A DNA stretch of 64,000 bases from Streptomyces sp. 3214.6 (GCF_900129855.1 NZ_LT670819.1:6696001-6760000), one strand, 5' to 3'; numbered from the stretch's first letter, positions 23,731-32,808 are shown. Numbers and translations are program-made. The notes: generated by a model from the sequence alone, not told the origin.

Positions 23731-24714
23731 CAGCCCCTCGAACGTCGACCCCACCGCACGCACCAGCCGCTCGGCGAACTCCCGCTCGTCGTCCCTGAAC
23801 TGCGGGTACTCGTCGACGAAGTGGTTCCACTCGACGTACCCCACCCCCTCGACCACGTCCTCGAACAGGATCTTCTCGCGGGAAGGGACCGGCCACTCGC
23901 CCGAGAGCCGGAACACCTCGTGCAGCAGTTCGTACGGCAGCGGATACCGCTCGGCGAGGAGCACCGCGTCGTAGAGGTCCTTGCCCTGCGCGTACATGTC
24001 GTTGATGATCCACATCAGCTTCCAGGCCAGCGACAGCTCCGGGGACGCCGCGAGCAGGACCGACCCGCCCGGCAGCTCCACCGGCTCGGGCGCCTCGGGC
24101 AGCTTCTCGTTGAAGACGAAGTCGAGCTGGACATGGCCGCCGGGCAGCCCGGGCGCGGACCACGGCAGCACCATGCGTCGGCCCGGCACCCGCTCGTAGG
24201 TCCAGATGTCCTCGACCGCCGCGCCCGCCGCGGAGATCCCCAGCTGCGGCCCACGCGCGCTTGCCAGCGCCTCGGCCGCCGCCGCGATCGCGTCGAGCAT
24301 CCGGGCCGTCCGCGGGTCGTCGATCCCCCACTGCTGCGGTACGACGACGAAGTCCAGGTCACCCGGCTCGCGGGCGGCGTCTCCGAACCACGCCGACATC
24401 AGCACGCTGCCGCGCAGCACCAGCGAGTCCACCCACTCCGAATCGGAGATCGCGGCGAGAGCCAGGTCCAGCGCCCTGCGCCGCGCCGCCCGCCACGCCT
24501 CGGTCTTCGCCGGGTCGGCGAACGCGGGGTCGGCGGCGCGGTACGCGTTCGGGTACTGCTTCATGGCCGGGTCGAAGATCAGCCGCTGCGTCACCTCCTC
24601 GCCCGGCACGGTCCGCACGGTGCGCGGGAGCTGCTGGGCCAGGCGTGCCCGGTCGTCCAGTGGCTCCCTGGGCAACTCGCCCGACCATTTCCAGTCCTGC
24701 CACGACCCGCTCAT
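23701..24714 (-). CDS. AbiEii-like nucleotidyltransferase
   Basis: This 337-residue protein contains a nucleotidyltransferase-fold core resembling the AbiEii family: the GS motif in VLRGSVLMSAWFGDAAREPGDLDFVVV supplies the glycine/serine and the DxD pair. Downstream are PELSLAWKLMWIINDMYAQGKDLYDAVLL, where AbiEii proteins have their K...KDLYD catalytic region. AbiEii enzymes are toxins of type IV TA/abortive infection systems, but the upstream gene here is not recognisable as AbiEi, and the gene sits in a conserved core location. A housekeeping role is equally likely. Its ATG overlaps the upstream stop (ATGA at 24711–24714). Confidence 0.8.
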   Translation of the reverse strand: MSGSWQDWKWSGELPREPLDDRARLAQQLPRTVRTVPGEEVTQRLIFDPAMKQYPNAYRAADPAFADPAKTEAWRAARRRALDLALAAISDSEWVDSLVLRGSVLMSAWFGDAAREPGDLDFVVVPQQWGIDDPRTARMLDAIAAAAEALASARGPQLGISAAGAAVEDIWTYERVPGRRMVLPWSAPGLPGGHVQLDFVFNEKLPEAPEPVELPGGSVLLAASPELSLAWKLMWIINDMYAQGKDLYDAVLLAERYPLPYELLHEVFRLSGEWPVPSREKILFEDVVEGVGYVEWNHFVDEYPQFRDDEREFAERLVRAVGSTFEGLSEGGGAVLS

Positions 24715-25385
24715 CCCCGCACCCCTCGCACGCCTGGCACGCCCACGGTCTCCTCGATCCACCCGTCGTCCACCGACAGGTCACTGTCGTAGAGCACGAA
24801 CTCCCGCTCCGCATCCCGCACGTCGAACCCCCGCAACTCCGTCAGCAACTCCTCCAGCGCCCGCCCCGCCCCCTCGGCGTCCACCCCGTGGCACCGCTGG
24901 GTCACGAACCGCTCGTGCCGCCCACCCACGGCCACCCGCCGTGCGTTCCACGACAGATGGGCGCCGTACGGGACGACCCGAGCCGCCAGCGCGGTCAGGT
25001 CGGCGTCCGCGTCGAGCAGCAGTTTCAGGTGGTGCTCGAAGTACTGCCCGCCGCCGCACGGTTCGCGCGGCACCTCCGGAGCCCACGGCGTCGACTCGAT
25101 CTTCACGCGCACGGGGTGGAAGCCGTCCGCCACGAGCCGTGCCACCACGTCTTGCGCCCGAGCGGATTCCTCGGCGTAGGTCCGGGACCCGGACAGGGTG
25201 AGCATGGGCTGCTCGCGCATCCGGCCACGGGCCAGCACGATGTGCGTCAGCTTGAGACCGGCCGCGGCCGCCCAGCGGCGCAGCCGCCGCGACTCGGTCG
25301 GGCCGGGGCAGCGGACCGTCACGTGTGTTTCGTACAGGGAGGCGGACACCGGCGCATCGTCCCAGACCAGGGGTGGGACGGGCAT
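24711..25385 (-). CDS. Conserved protein of unknown function, partner of the nucleotidyltransferase
   Basis: I do not recognise a named family in this 224-residue protein. The beginning, SASLYETHVTVRCPG and RRLRRWAAAAGLKLTHIVLARGR, suggests a beta-alpha-beta ferredoxin-like or 2H-type fold. FHPVRVKIESTPWAPEVP and GGQYFEHHLKLLL follow. No membrane segment or signal peptide is seen. The stop overlaps the next start by ATGA, so it is translationally coupled to the nucleotidyltransferase and the two probably act together. A GTG at 25349 is an alternative start. Confidence 0.75.
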   Translation of the reverse strand: MPVPPLVWDDAPVSASLYETHVTVRCPGPTESRRLRRWAAAAGLKLTHIVLARGRMREQPMLTLSGSRTYAEESARAQDVVARLVADGFHPVRVKIESTPWAPEVPREPCGGGQYFEHHLKLLLDADADLTALAARVVPYGAHLSWNARRVAVGGRHERFVTQRCHGVDAEGAGRALEELLTELRGFDVRDAEREFVLYDSDLSVDDGWIEETVGVPGVRGVRG

Positions 25386-25397
25386 CCGGGTTTACGG

Positions 25398-25420
25398 CCG
25401 TGACCGAGTGGCGGTCACGG
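25398..25420. promoter_or_regulatory. Perfect 9-bp inverted repeat in the divergent hrdA region
   Basis: The arms ccgtgaccg and cggtcacgg flank a 5-base loop between the divergent unknown gene and hrdA. It may be an operator or a transcript-end hairpin; sequence alone does not decide. Confidence 0.5.
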
Positions 25421-25603
25421 GTCGGACGCAAAAAGTCACCGCACGCCCCTCGTGGCGGTGATGTGTCGTACTCCACACTGGGTTGCGGTGCCTGAGTCCT
25501 CGGAGCGCGGCCGATCCCGGACGACAGCGGCGTGGCCGCCGACTCCGCCCCCGTAGTACCGCTGCTGCTCACCTCAGCAGCGATCATCCTGGAGGTCGCC
25601 CCC

Positions 25604-26863
25604 GTGCAGACCCAGACCCAGACCCTGACCCACACCGACCGCACTGCCGACAGTACGAACGGCACGACCACCGGCACGACCACCGGTGCGGCCGACGGCG
25701 CGGAAGCCGACGCCGAGACCGACGTCCTCGTCGCGGTCCCGCCGCAGCAGCGTGCCGCGCACCACCCGGAGACAGAATCTGAGACGGAGACGGAAGCCGA
25801 GACGGAGACGGAAGCCGAGACGGAACCGGAGGCGGAGCCGGCGACGGCGGGCGAGCTCGAGGCCGAGCAGGAGGTCGAGCCGACCGCCGAGCTGCTCGAA
25901 GAGGCCCCCGAGCCCGTCATACCGCCCCGCGCCCGCACCGCCGACAACAGCGGCCCCTCCTCGGACCTGTTCCGCCAGTACCTGCGTGAGATCGGCCGGA
26001 TCCCGCTGCTCACCGCGGCCGAGGAGGTCGAGCTGGCGCGGCGCGTGGAGGCGGGCCTGTTCGCCGAGGAGAAGCTCAGCGGCGCACCCGACCTGGACAG
26101 CGAACTCGCCCTCGACCTCGACCGGTTGGTCGTCATGGGCCGGATGGCCAAGCGGCGGCTGATCGAGGCCAACCTGCGGCTCGTGGTGTCCGTCGCCAAG
26201 CGGTACATCGGGCGCGGGCTGACCATGCTCGACCTCGTGCAGGAGGGCAACCTCGGCCTGATCAGGGCGGTCGAGAAGTTCGACTACGCCCGCGGCTACA
26301 AGTTCTCCACGTACGCCACCTGGTGGATCCGTCAGGCCATGTCCCGGGCGCTGGCCGACCAGGCCCGCACCATCCGCGTCCCCGTCCATGTCGTCGAGCT
26401 CATCAACCGGGTCGTCCGCGTCCAGCGCCGCATGCTCCAGGAACGCGGCTACGAGCCCACCCCCGAGGAGGTCGCCGCCCAGCTCGACCTGGCGCCCGAG
26501 CGCGTCGGCGAGGTGCTGCGGCTGGCCCAGGAACCGGTCTCCCTGCACGCCCCGGTGGGCGAGGAGGACGACGTGGCCCTCGGCGACCTCATCGAGGACG
26601 GCGACGCCACCAGCCCCGTCGAGTCGGCGGCGTTCCTGCTGCTGCGCGAGCACCTGGAGGCCGTGCTGTCGACGCTCGGCGAGCGCGAGCGCAAGGTGGT
26701 CCAACTCCGCTACGGCCTCGCCGACGGCCGCCCGCGCACCCTGGAGGAGATCGGCCGCATCTTCGGTGTGACGCGCGAACGGATACGGCAGATCGAGTCG
26801 AAGACCCTCAACAAACTCCGCGACCACGCCTTCGCGGACCAACTGCGGGGCTACTTGGACTGA
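25604..26863 (+). CDS. hrdA: Principal-type sigma-70 factor HrdA
   Basis: This 419-residue group 2 sigma factor directs RNA polymerase to promoters. A Thr/Glu-rich acidic N-terminus (repeats of TE and AE, about residues 60–105) precedes region 1.2 (SDLFRQYLREIGRIPLLTA), region 2 (RLVVSVAKRYIGRGLTMLDL, QEGNLGLIRAVEKFDYARGY, KFSTYATWWIRQAMSRALAD), region 3 and region 4 (RTLEEIGRIFGVTRERIRQI). HrdA rather than HrdB is inferred from the dnaG neighbourhood known in S. coelicolor. The GTG at 25604 was chosen for its GGAGG ribosome site 8 bases upstream; an in-frame ATG-like start 72 bases earlier lacks one. Confidence 0.92.
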   Translation: MQTQTQTLTHTDRTADSTNGTTTGTTTGAADGAEADAETDVLVAVPPQQRAAHHPETESETETEAETETEAETEPEAEPATAGELEAEQEVEPTAELLEEAPEPVIPPRARTADNSGPSSDLFRQYLREIGRIPLLTAAEEVELARRVEAGLFAEEKLSGAPDLDSELALDLDRLVVMGRMAKRRLIEANLRLVVSVAKRYIGRGLTMLDLVQEGNLGLIRAVEKFDYARGYKFSTYATWWIRQAMSRALADQARTIRVPVHVVELINRVVRVQRRMLQERGYEPTPEEVAAQLDLAPERVGEVLRLAQEPVSLHAPVGEEDDVALGDLIEDGDATSPVESAAFLLLREHLEAVLSTLGERERKVVQLRYGLADGRPRTLEEIGRIFGVTRERIRQIESKTLNKLRDHAFADQLRGYLD

Positions 26864-26864
26864 A

Positions 26865-26899
26865 AGGGCCGCTCGCCGTCACCCGATGCGAGCGGCCCT
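26865..26899 (+). terminator. Hairpin terminator of hrdA
   Basis: A perfect 11-bp stem (agggccgctcg at 26865–26875, cgagcggccct at 26889–26899) begins one base after the hrdA stop. Confidence 0.85.
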
Positions 26900-26961
26900 C
26901 GAGAAGCCCTCGAGAAGCCCCCGAGAAGCCCCCGAGAAGCCCCCGAGAAGCCCCCGACGAG
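26896..26961. repeat. Tandem 11-bp repeats between hrdA and the ABC exporter
   Basis: Five units of the form ccctcgagaag or cccccgagaag follow head to tail, with a sixth degenerate copy ending at 26961. The first unit overlaps the right arm of the hrdA terminator. The array ends eight bases before the stop of the convergent ABC gene. Confidence 0.9.
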
Positions 26962-26968
26962 GAGACCG

Positions 26969-28897
26969 TCAGTCGACCTCGGCCACCGCCTGCGCGAACT
27001 GCGCCTGGTACAGCCGCGCGTACGCCCCGTCGGCCGCGAGGAGCTCGGCGTGCGCGCCCTGTTCGACGATCGAGCCGTTCTCCATCACCAGGATCGTGTC
27101 GGCGTCCCGGATGGTCGACAGCCGGTGCGCGATGACGAACGACGTACGCCCGTGCGCGAGCTTCGCCATCGCCTTCTGGATCAGCACCTCGGTGCGGGTG
27201 TCGACGGAGCTGGTGGCCTCGTCGAGCACCAGGATCGTCGGGTCGGACAGGAACGCCCGCGCGATGGTGATCAGCTGCTTCTCACCGGCGCTGACACCGC
27301 TGCCCTCGTCGTCGATCACGGTGTCGTAGCCGTCGGGGAGGGTGCGCACGAACCGGTCGGCGTGCGCGGCCCGCGCCGCCTCCTCGATCTCGCTGCGGGT
27401 GACCTCGCGCGCCGAGCCGTACGCGATGTTCTCCGCGATGGTGCCGCCGAACAGCCAGGTGTCCTGGAGCACCATGCCGATCCCGGCGCGCAGTTCGTCG
27501 CGGGACATCCGCGCGATGTCGACGCCGTCGAGGGTGATGCGCCCGCCGGAGACGTCGTAGAACCGCATGAGGAGGTTCACCAGCGTCGTCTTGCCGGCGC
27601 CCGTCGGGCCGACGATGGCGACCGTGTGGCCGGGCTCCACCGCCAGCGACAGGTCCTCGATCAGCGGCTTGAGCGGGTCGTACCGGAAGGACACGCCCTC
27701 CAGCGCCACCCGCCCGCGCAGCTCCTTGGGCCGCTCGGCCGCCACCGGATCCGCCTCCTGCTCCTCCGCGTCCAGGAGTTCGAAGATCCGTTCGGCCGAG
27801 GCGACGCCCGACTGCACCAGGTTCGCCATCGACGCGACCTGCGTCAGCGGCATCGAGAACTGGCGCGAGTACTGGATGAACGCCTGCACATCACCGATGG
27901 AGAGCGAGCCGGACGCCACGCGTAGCCCGCCCACCACCGCCACCAGCACATAGTTGAGGTTCGACACGAACATCATCAGCGGCTGCATGACCCCGCTGTT
28001 GAACTGCGCCTTGAACCCGGCCTCGTACAGCGCCTCGTTCTGCTCGGCGAACTGCTCGGCCGACTCCTCCTGGCGGCCGAACACCTTCACCAGCGTGTGC
28101 CCCGTGTACATCTCCTCGATGTGCGCGTTGAGCTTGCCGGTGGTGCGCCACTGCTGCACGAAGTGCGGCTGCGACCGCTTGCCCACCCGCGTGGCGACCA
28201 CGAACGACAGCGGCACGGTCACCAGCGCGACCAGCGCGAGCAGCCACGACACCCAGAACATCATCACCAGCACACCGATGATCGTCAGCAGCGAGTTGAC
28301 GAGCTGGCCCATCGACTGCTGGAGCGTCTGCCCGATGTTGTCGATGTCGTTCGTCGCACGGGACAGCACCTCACCGCGCTGGCGCTTGTCGAAGTACGAC
28401 AGCGGCAGTCGCGACAGCTTCGTCTGCACGTCCTCGCGCATCCGGAACATCGTGCGGTTCACGGCCCTGTTGACCAGGCGCGTCCCCACCGCCATCAGCA
28501 GACCGGCGACGAGGAACACGCCGAGCGCGAACAGCAGGACCTCGCCGACCGCGTCGAAGTCGATGCCCTTGCCGGGCGTGAAGTCGGTGCTCTTGAGCAT
28601 GTCGGCGACGCTGCCCTCGCCGCGCTCCCGCATCGAGTCGAGGACCTGCTCCTTGCTCGTCCCGGCCGGCATCTCCCGTCCGATGATGCCCGCGAAGACC
28701 AGGTCGGTGGCCTTGCCGAGGATCTTCGGCCCGACCACGCTGAGGCCGACGCTCAGCGTCACGCAGGCCAGCATCGTGTAGAGGGTGAGTCGTTCCGGCT
28801 TGAACTGGGCGAGCAGCCGCCTGCCCGACACCTTGAAGTCCAGCGAGCGGTTGTCGGGACCGGTGCCGGCCATCATGCGCCCCATGGGCCCGGCCAT
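26969..28897 (-). CDS. ABC exporter, fused permease/ATPase, consensus-site half
   Basis: This 642-residue half-transporter has six transmembrane helices (about residues 35–330) and a C-terminal ATPase. Walker A is GPTGAGKTT, Walker B is ILVLDEATSSVD with the catalytic Glu, and the signature is VSAGEKQ instead of LSGGQ. It overlaps its upstream partner by one base (TGATG). Together they should form a heterodimeric exporter in which this subunit supplies the Walker motifs of the active ATP site and the weak signature of the degenerate site. The extracytoplasmic loop between helices 1 and 2 is long (GREMPAGTSKEQVLDSMRER). Substrate is unknown; multidrug, lipid or peptide export are all possible. 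Confidence 0.92.
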   Translation of the reverse strand: MAGPMGRMMAGTGPDNRSLDFKVSGRRLLAQFKPERLTLYTMLACVTLSVGLSVVGPKILGKATDLVFAGIIGREMPAGTSKEQVLDSMRERGEGSVADMLKSTDFTPGKGIDFDAVGEVLLFALGVFLVAGLLMAVGTRLVNRAVNRTMFRMREDVQTKLSRLPLSYFDKRQRGEVLSRATNDIDNIGQTLQQSMGQLVNSLLTIIGVLVMMFWVSWLLALVALVTVPLSFVVATRVGKRSQPHFVQQWRTTGKLNAHIEEMYTGHTLVKVFGRQEESAEQFAEQNEALYEAGFKAQFNSGVMQPLMMFVSNLNYVLVAVVGGLRVASGSLSIGDVQAFIQYSRQFSMPLTQVASMANLVQSGVASAERIFELLDAEEQEADPVAAERPKELRGRVALEGVSFRYDPLKPLIEDLSLAVEPGHTVAIVGPTGAGKTTLVNLLMRFYDVSGGRITLDGVDIARMSRDELRAGIGMVLQDTWLFGGTIAENIAYGSAREVTRSEIEEAARAAHADRFVRTLPDGYDTVIDDEGSGVSAGEKQLITIARAFLSDPTILVLDEATSSVDTRTEVLIQKAMAKLAHGRTSFVIAHRLSTIRDADTILVMENGSIVEQGAHAELLAADGAYARLYQAQFAQAVAEVD

Positions 28898-30699
28898 CAG
28901 GCAGCCTCCGCTTCCGTGAGCTGGGAGAGCACGATCTCCCGGTAGGTCTCGTTGTCCGTCATGAGCTCGCGGTGCGAGCCCGTGCCGACCACCCGGCCCT
29001 CGTCGAGGACGATGATCCGGTCGGCGTCGCGGATGGTCGCCACCCGCTGGGCGACGATCACGACGGTCGCCTCGGCCGTCTCCCGTCCGAGCGCCGCCCG
29101 CAGCGCCGCGTCGGTGGCGTAGTCGAGGGCGGAGAAGGAGTCGTCGAAGAGGTAGATCTCCGGCCGCTGCACGAGCGTACGGGCGATCGCGAGCCGCTGG
29201 CGCTGCCCGCCGGAGACGTTCGTCCCGCCCTGCGCGATGGGGGAGTCCAGGCCGTTCTCCAGCTTGCTGACGAAGTCCTTGGCCTGCGCCACCTCCAGCG
29301 CGTGCCACAGCTCCTCGTCCGTGGCGTCCGGATTGCCGTAGCGCAGATTGGTGGCGACCGTGCCCGCGAACAGGTACGGCTTCTGCGGCACCAGCCCGAC
29401 GGTCTTGGCCAGCAGCACCGGGTCGACCTCCGCGACGGGCACCCCGTCGACGAGCACCTCGCCCTCGGTGGCGTCGAACAGCCGGGGCACCAGCCCGAGC
29501 AGCGTGGACTTGCCGCTGCCGGTCGAGCCGATCACGGCGGTCGTCTCCCCGGGCCGCGCCACCAGCTCGACGGCCTTGAGGACGGGCTCCTCGGCGCCCG
29601 GATAGCGGAAGCCCGCGCCCCGGATCTCCAGATGCCCGTGCCGGCGCAGCTCGGTGACGGGCGCCACCGGCGGCACCACGGACGACGAGGTGTCCAGCAC
29701 CTCCTGGATGCGCTCGGCGCACACCTCCGCGCGCGGCACCATCATGAACATGAAGGTGGCCATCATCACGGACATGACGATCTGCATGAGATAGGCGAGG
29801 AACGCGGTCAGATCACCGATCTGCATCCCGCCGCTGTCGATCCGGTGGGCGCCGAACCAGACCACCGCGATCGACGACAGGTTCACCGTGGTCATGACCA
29901 CCGGGAACATCAGTGCGAGCAGGTTGCCGGTCTTCAGCGAGATGTCCGTCAGGTCGGTGTTCGCCTTCCGGAACCGGCCCTCCTCGTACTCGTCGCGCAC
30001 GAAGGCGCGGATGACCCGGTTGCCGGTGATCTGCTCGCGCAGCACCCGGTTCACGGTGTCCACCTTCACCTGCATGGACCGGAACAGCGGCCGCAGCCGC
30101 AGCACGATCAGCGTCACGCAGATGCCCAGCACCGGCACCACGGCGACGAGCACCCCGGACAGCGGCACGTCCAGGCCGAGCGCCAGCACGATGCCGCCCA
30201 CACACATGATGGGCGCCGAGGCCATCAGCGTGAACGTCATCAGGGCCAGCATCTGGATCTGCTGGACGTCGTTCGTGGTCCGGGTGATCAGCGTGGGCGC
30301 GCCGAAGTGGCCGACCTCCCGGGCGGAGAAGGACTGCACCCGGTCGAAGACGCCGGCGCGCACGTCCCGGCCGAGCGCCGAGGCGGTCTTCGCGCCGTAG
30401 TAGACGGCGCCGATGTTGCACACGACCTGCGCCAGCGAGATGCCGATCATCACGCCGCCGAAGGACAGGATGTATCCCGTGTCCCCCTCGACGACGCCCT
30501 TGTCGATGATGTGGGCGTTGAGCGTGGGCAGGTAGAGGGTGGCGCAGGTCTGCAGGAACTGCAGCAGCACCAGCAGGGTGATGGGTTTTCGATAAGGCCT
30601 GAGGTACGTCCTCAGCAGTCGTATGAGCACGCTACGTCTCTCGGAGTCGACGGGCGGGGCTTGGGCATTCGGTTGCCCCTGGCCCCTATCGTCGGACAC
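28897..30699 (-). CDS. ABC exporter, fused permease/ATPase, degenerate-site half
   Basis: This 600-residue protein has six transmembrane helices and an ATPase with Walker A GSTGSGKST, signature VSGGQRQRLA, and Walker B IYLFDDSFSALD, where Asp replaces the catalytic Glu. This is the mark of the degenerate-site subunit in heterodimeric exporters of the TM287/288 type. It is the first gene of a two-gene unit, coupled to the next by a TGATG overlap. The GTG at 30699 has a GGTGGAG ribosome site; a GTG 69 bases downstream, just before RLLRTYLRPYRK, is an alternative. It lies 77 bp downstream of the kinase gene on the same strand. Confidence 0.91.
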   Translation of the reverse strand: MSDDRGQGQPNAQAPPVDSERRSVLIRLLRTYLRPYRKPITLLVLLQFLQTCATLYLPTLNAHIIDKGVVEGDTGYILSFGGVMIGISLAQVVCNIGAVYYGAKTASALGRDVRAGVFDRVQSFSAREVGHFGAPTLITRTTNDVQQIQMLALMTFTLMASAPIMCVGGIVLALGLDVPLSGVLVAVVPVLGICVTLIVLRLRPLFRSMQVKVDTVNRVLREQITGNRVIRAFVRDEYEEGRFRKANTDLTDISLKTGNLLALMFPVVMTTVNLSSIAVVWFGAHRIDSGGMQIGDLTAFLAYLMQIVMSVMMATFMFMMVPRAEVCAERIQEVLDTSSSVVPPVAPVTELRRHGHLEIRGAGFRYPGAEEPVLKAVELVARPGETTAVIGSTGSGKSTLLGLVPRLFDATEGEVLVDGVPVAEVDPVLLAKTVGLVPQKPYLFAGTVATNLRYGNPDATDEELWHALEVAQAKDFVSKLENGLDSPIAQGGTNVSGGQRQRLAIARTLVQRPEIYLFDDSFSALDYATDAALRAALGRETAEATVVIVAQRVATIRDADRIIVLDEGRVVGTGSHRELMTDNETYREIVLSQLTEAEAA

Positions 30700-30776
30700 T
30701 CCACCCGCGTTACCTCAACCCATTAAGCCGACAGCAGTGTTTTTACGGCCTTCCGTGGAGAGCCCCAGGAGGGGCG

Positions 30777-32231
30777 TTACGGGCGAAACGCCCCGGGATG
30801 CGTCTGCTCCCGCACCGACACGAACTGCTGGCGCACCGCCTGCCCCACGGCCAGCTCCTCACCCGGGTCCAGGACCTGCGCCGCCGCCCCCTGCCAGGCC
30901 GGCGGATTCCGCGGATCGAGGGTGCCCTGCGACACCCCGAGCGCCCACGCCGCCTGCCGGGCCGCCCCGATCGCCGCGTAGTCCGCCGGCTGCGGTACGA
31001 CGACCTGCGCCCCGAACAGGGCGGGCGCCGCCGCCTGCACGGCCGGCAGCTCGGCCGCCGCCCCGAGCAGGAAGATCCGCCGCACGTCCACGCCCCGGCC
31101 GCGCAGCACGTCGAGCGCGTCGGCGAGCCCGCACAGCATGCCCTCGAAGGCGGCCCGCGCGAAGTGCTCGGGCTTCATCGACTCGCGCCGCAGCCCGGCC
31201 AGCGTCCCGGCGGTGTGCGGCAGGTTCGGCGTCCGCTCACCCTCCAGATAGGGCAGCATGACCAGCCCGTGCGACCCCGGCGTCGACTTCATCGCCAGGT
31301 CCGACAGCGCCTGCAGATCGGCCGCCCCGACCAGCTCGGCGGCGCCCCGCAGGGTCCGTACGGCGTTCAGGGTGGTGACGACGGGCAGGTGCATGCCGGT
31401 CGCGTCCGCCAGGGAGGTGATCATCCCGCTCTGGTCGACGAGCGCCTCGGGGTGCACGGCCATCACGGACCCGGAGGCGCCCAACGACACGACCGCGTCG
31501 CCGAGCCCGATCCCGAGCCCCAGGGCCGCGGCCATGGTCTCGCCGGTCCCCGCGGAGATCAACAGCCCCTCCGGCGTCGTACCGGCCTTGTCGGACGGTC
31601 CGATCACCTCGGGCAGCATGGCCTGGTGACCGAGCGCCAGCTCCACGAGATCCGGCCGATAACCGCCGGTGGCCGCCGACCAGTACCCGGTCCCGGAGGC
31701 CCCACCCCGATCGGTGGTCCTCCTGACCGGCCGCCCGAGCAGCTGCCACACCAGCCAGTCGTGGGCCTGGAGCAGCACGGCGGTCCGCGCGGCGGCGTCC
31801 GGCTCGTTCTTCGCCAGCCAGCGCAGCTTGGTCACCGGCTGGGCCGCCTGGGGCACACACCCCACCGCCTGCGCCCAGGCCTCGCGCCCGCCGAGCGCGT
31901 CGACCAGATCGGCCGCCGCGACCTGCGCCCGCTTGTCACCGCCCACCATCGCCGGACGCACGGTGTTGCCCTGCGAGTCCAGCGGCACGACGGCGTTCTG
32001 CTGCGAGGACACCCCGATGGCCTGCACCCCTTCGAGCAGCCCACCGCCCGCGGCCTCGCCCAGGGACAGCAGCCAGGCCTGCGGATCGACATCGGAGGGC
32101 CGCCCACCGCTCTCGGCGCCTTCCATCGGATGCGGCGCGTATCCCTGCCGGAGCACGGCTCCGCTGTCCGCGTCGCAGACGACGATACGAGTGAAATCGG
32201 GCGAACTGTCCAACCCGGCGACTATCCCCAT
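30777..32231 (-). CDS. xylB: Xylulokinase-like FGGY carbohydrate kinase
   Basis: This 484-residue protein has the two-domain FGGY fold. The N-terminal phosphate-binding strand is VAGLDSSPDFTRIVV, the sugar-binding region includes IGVSSQQNAVVPLDSQGN, and the C-terminal domain has GLLISAGTGETMAAALG, MLPYLEGERTPNLPH and FLLGAAAELPAVQA. It would phosphorylate a ketopentose such as D-xylulose with ATP. Compared with classical XylB, the SSPDFT segment replaces the usual GT(S/Q)S-type strand, so the substrate is uncertain. No xylose isomerase is nearby. The ATG at 32231 was chosen because GIVAGLD must be near the N-terminus. Confidence 0.82.
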   Translation of the reverse strand: MGIVAGLDSSPDFTRIVVCDADSGAVLRQGYAPHPMEGAESGGRPSDVDPQAWLLSLGEAAGGGLLEGVQAIGVSSQQNAVVPLDSQGNTVRPAMVGGDKRAQVAAADLVDALGGREAWAQAVGCVPQAAQPVTKLRWLAKNEPDAAARTAVLLQAHDWLVWQLLGRPVRRTTDRGGASGTGYWSAATGGYRPDLVELALGHQAMLPEVIGPSDKAGTTPEGLLISAGTGETMAAALGLGIGLGDAVVSLGASGSVMAVHPEALVDQSGMITSLADATGMHLPVVTTLNAVRTLRGAAELVGAADLQALSDLAMKSTPGSHGLVMLPYLEGERTPNLPHTAGTLAGLRRESMKPEHFARAAFEGMLCGLADALDVLRGRGVDVRRIFLLGAAAELPAVQAAAPALFGAQVVVPQPADYAAIGAARQAAWALGVSQGTLDPRNPPAWQGAAAQVLDPGEELAVGQAVRQQFVSVREQTHPGAFRP

Positions 32232-32346
32232 GGCGAAAATTCTGCCGCACACTCCGCTTGGGTTTGGCCGTGGAGACCGTACGACTGGGTCTGTTCTTGC
32301 CCGGCGGGTGCGTTCTGGCTGGTCGCGCCCGCGCGCAGAGATGCCG

Positions 32347-32652
32347 TTACGTGTTGCTGGTGCCCCAGTCGTCGCCTCCGCCGTTGTGGGCGCTGCGCTC
32401 CTTCAGAGCGCGGACCCGGCCCGCGACCGACTCGGGCATGTGGTCGCCGACCTTCTCGCTGACCGCGTGGTACGCCTTGCCCGCGTACTGGCGGCCCTGG
32501 TGGGCGGCGGTCTCGGCGGTGTTGCGCACCGCGGGGTTCTGGGCGACCTGCTGCGCCGACTTCTTCAGCTGCTCGTAGCGCTCGCGCCCGGCACGCGTGC
32601 CCAGTACGTAACCCAGAGCCAGCCCGACGACGAACGTGAGCTTGTAGCGCAT
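32347..32652 (-). CDS. Small YtxH-like membrane protein
   Basis: This 101-residue protein begins with a single hydrophobic segment (KLTFVVGLALGYVLGTRAGR) directly followed by a long charged amphipathic helix (ERYEQLKKSAQQVAQNPAVR and on), the layout of YtxH-domain proteins. It likely sits in the membrane with the helix in the cytoplasm. No catalytic motif exists. The ATG at 32652 is the last Met before the hydrophobic helix. It lies 115 bp upstream of the kinase on the same strand. Confidence 0.8.
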   Translation of the reverse strand: MRYKLTFVVGLALGYVLGTRAGRERYEQLKKSAQQVAQNPAVRNTAETAAHQGRQYAGKAYHAVSEKVGDHMPESVAGRVRALKERSAHNGGGDDWGTSNT

Positions 32653-32808
32653 GACGGCCACCTTCCCTCGTGTAGGTCCCTGGCACGGCATCGGCGCCGG
32701 GGGAACCGATTGGCGGAGCACCCCCCAGCTTGCGCTAATGTATGTGTCGCAGCGAGCGAGCGCCCCCTGGCGAATACCCAGGTAGGTACGTTCGATGCAA
32801 CGAGGCAT

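Noticed and set aside
26896..26961. 11-bp repeats considered as CRISPR or integron-like sites
   Set aside because: The unit is too short, spacerless and not palindromic; a simple tandem repeat explains it.
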